Under the pieces are notes generated by a model. The model had not been told where the DNA came from and searched no databases. It saw only the letters and a list, made by a program, of their open reading frames with translations. Position numbers and translations under genes: made by a program. From positions 1-5,814 of the forward strand of contig DHNJ01000278.1 of the NCBI GenBank assembly GCA_002409445.1: a DNA stretch of 5,814 nt. Direction: 5' to 3'. Of this stretch, positions 4,381 to 5,814 are shown piece by piece. The number at the start of each line of letters is the position of its first letter. Within the stretch, counting starts at the first letter, position 1. Origin of the DNA: Armatimonadetes bacterium UBA5419 (GTDB lineage: Bacteria; Armatimonadota; UBA10988).

Positions 4381-5814
4381 TGTCATCTAGTCTGCGCGTT
4401 ATCCCCCTCGGCGGCTACGGCGAGATCGGCAAGAACTGCACCGTTCTCGAAACCGCCGGCCAGTACCTGATCATCGATTTCGGCGTCGCCTTCCCCGACG
4501 AAAACCAGGCCCGCCACGCCGACCTGCTGGTCAACAACTTCAACTTCCTGCGCGAGCGCCGCGCCCAGATCGCCGGTCTGGTCCTGACCCACGGGCACGA
4601 GGACCACATCGGCGGCGTGCCGGTCCTCCTCGCCGACCTCCAGCGCGACGGCTGGAAGCTGCCGGTCTACGGCGCGCCGCTGACCCTCGGCCTGCTGCGG
4701 GCCAAGCTCGGCGGGCGCGCGGCCGAATGCGACCTGCGCGTCTGGGCCCCGGGCGACCGCGTGCCGATCGGCCCGTTCGAGGTCGAGCCGGTGCATATCA
4801 ACCACTCCATCCCCGACGCCGTCGGCCTGGCCATCCGCACGCCGGCCGGCCTGGTCTACCACTCGGGCGACTTCAAGTTCGACCACACGCCGATCGACGG
4901 CCGGCCGACCGACTTCGCCACCCTCGCCGCCCTGGGCAACGAGGGCGTGCGCGCGCTGATCTGCGACACGACCAACGTCGTCCGGCCCGGCCATACACCG
5001 TCCGAGATGACCGTCGGCCGCGCCTTCGAGCGCATCTTCCCGCGGGTCGAGGGGCGGCTGATCATCGCCACCTTCGCCTCCCAGATCCACCGCATCCAGC
5101 AGGTCTTCGACGCCGCCGACCGGCTGGGCAAGAAGGTGCTGATCGCCGGCCGCAGCATGGAGCGCAACGCCAACGCCGCGCGCGAGCTGGGCCACCTGCA
5201 CTACCGCGACGAGCAGCGCCTGAGCTACGGCCAACTCGCCGACCACCCCGCCGACGAGACCGTCATCCTGATCACCGGCAGCCAGGGCGAGCCGCTCAGC
5301 GGCCTGACCCGCATGGCCCGCGGCACGCACCCCAAGCTGCGGCTCTACGAGTCGGACACCGTCCTCTTCTCGGCGACCGCCATCCCGGGCAACGAGACCA
5401 CCGTCTGGCAGGTCATCAACGACATCCTTGCCCGCGGCGCGCAGGTCATCACCCACGGCCAGGAGCAGGTCCACGTCTCCGGCCACGCCAGCTCCGAGGA
5501 GATCAAGCTCCTCCACAACCTCATCCGCCCGCGCACCGGCCTGCCCTTCCACGGCGAGTACCGGCACATGGTCGCCTATGGCGAACTGGCCCAGGACCTG
5601 GGCCTGAGCCACGAGGAGATCTACTTCCTGCAGAACGGCGATGTGCTGCGGCTCGACGATGAGGGCGAAGCGCTGGAGCAGCGCGTCGAGCACGGCACCT
5701 GGGCGATCACCGGTAGCCGCCTGGCCGAGGACGGCCTGAGCGACGCGGTCGCCGCCGACCGCGGCTACCTGGGCGAGAGCGGCGTGATCTGCGGCGCGCT
5801 GGCCTGGGACCTGG
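4380..5814 (+). CDS. rnj: Ribonuclease J (3' end beyond window)
   Basis: The first 478 codons are present with no stop; the family is usually about 550–560 residues, so roughly the last 80, in the C-terminal domain, lie outside. RNase J is a cytoplasmic metallo-beta-lactamase/beta-CASP nuclease with 5'-to-3' exonuclease and endonuclease activity in mRNA decay and rRNA maturation. Zinc-site residues are all visible: His71, His73, Asp75 and His76 in THGHEDHIGG, His142 in NHSIPD, Asp164 in SGDFKFD and His391 in FHGEYRHM. Beta-CASP signatures include ITGSQGEP (298–305), IPGNE (335–339) and VSGHAS (366–371, His369). The N-terminal VIPLGGYGEIGKN (7–19) is typical. The ATG overlaps the dapA stop codon (TAATG), and no strong ribosome binding site precedes it, so translation is probably coupled to dapA. 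Nothing suggests a catalytic defect. The large antisense frame over this gene is an artefact. Confidence 0.95.
   Translation, partial: MSSSLRVIPLGGYGEIGKNCTVLETAGQYLIIDFGVAFPDENQARHADLLVNNFNFLRERRAQIAGLVLTHGHEDHIGGVPVLLADLQRDGWKLPVYGAPLTLGLLRAKLGGRAAECDLRVWAPGDRVPIGPFEVEPVHINHSIPDAVGLAIRTPAGLVYHSGDFKFDHTPIDGRPTDFATLAALGNEGVRALICDTTNVVRPGHTPSEMTVGRAFERIFPRVEGRLIIATFASQIHRIQQVFDAADRLGKKVLIAGRSMERNANAARELGHLHYRDEQRLSYGQLADHPADETVILITGSQGEPLSGLTRMARGTHPKLRLYESDTVLFSATAIPGNETTVWQVINDILARGAQVITHGQEQVHVSGHASSEEIKLLHNLIRPRTGLPFHGEYRHMVAYGELAQDLGLSHEEIYFLQNGDVLRLDDEGEALEQRVEHGTWAITGSRLAEDGLSDAVAADRGYLGESGVICGALAWDL

Noticed and set aside
4383..5693. A 436-codon open frame on the minus strand
   Set aside because: It lies entirely antisense to RNase J, whose motifs are unmistakable. 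Long antisense frames are expected in DNA with this codon-position GC bias, and the translation (rich in V, A, G, D, Q) resembles no protein I know.

Overview
This is a very GC-rich window (roughly 70% G+C by eye, with strong G/C preference at third codon positions). All recognisable genes lie on the + strand. The base composition, the presence of an RNase J, the dapA–rnj gene pair and the DUF4855 protein suggest a high-GC bacterium outside the Proteobacteria, such as Chloroflexota, Actinomycetota, Armatimonadota or a similar lineage. The sequence alone does not settle the phylum.

Layout. Bases 1–97 hold no gene I can confirm; they contain a hairpin, a possible -10 box (TACAAT) and a good ribosome binding site. 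Bases 98–772 encode a six-helix, rhomboid-like membrane protein that lacks the rhomboid catalytic Ser and His. Thirteen bases later, 786–3146 encodes a 786-residue, probably exported protein with an N-terminal DUF4855 domain and C-terminal beta-sandwich modules of discoidin (F5/8 type C) type. The tight spacing suggests these two genes are co-transcribed.

Bases 3147–3459 are non-coding and are the most unusual part of the window. A perfect 25-bp inverted repeat (3162–3186 and 3358–3382) encloses 171 bases. Each arm is also a hairpin by itself, and two further strong hairpins lie back to back inside (3283–3300 and 3301–3331). This looks like a small non-autonomous mobile element (MITE-like) or a structured regulatory/terminator element. 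Its right end and the following 75 bases contain the candidate promoter signals for the next genes.

Bases 3460–4380 encode a DapA-family protein (4-hydroxy-tetrahydrodipicolinate synthase, lysine/diaminopimelate pathway) with all core catalytic residues. It overlaps by one base (TAATG) the start of an RNase J gene (4380 to beyond the window end). dapA next to an RNase J gene is a recurrent arrangement in Gram-positive bacteria (for example dapA–rnjB in Bacillus and dapA–RNase J in Mycobacterium), so this pair is a conserved operon rather than a new system.

I see no CRISPR array, tRNA, rRNA, transposase, phage gene or defence cassette. The best candidates for something undescribed are the inverted-repeat element at 3162–3382, the protease-dead rhomboid paired with the DUF4855 protein, and the unusual active-site loop of the DapA homologue.
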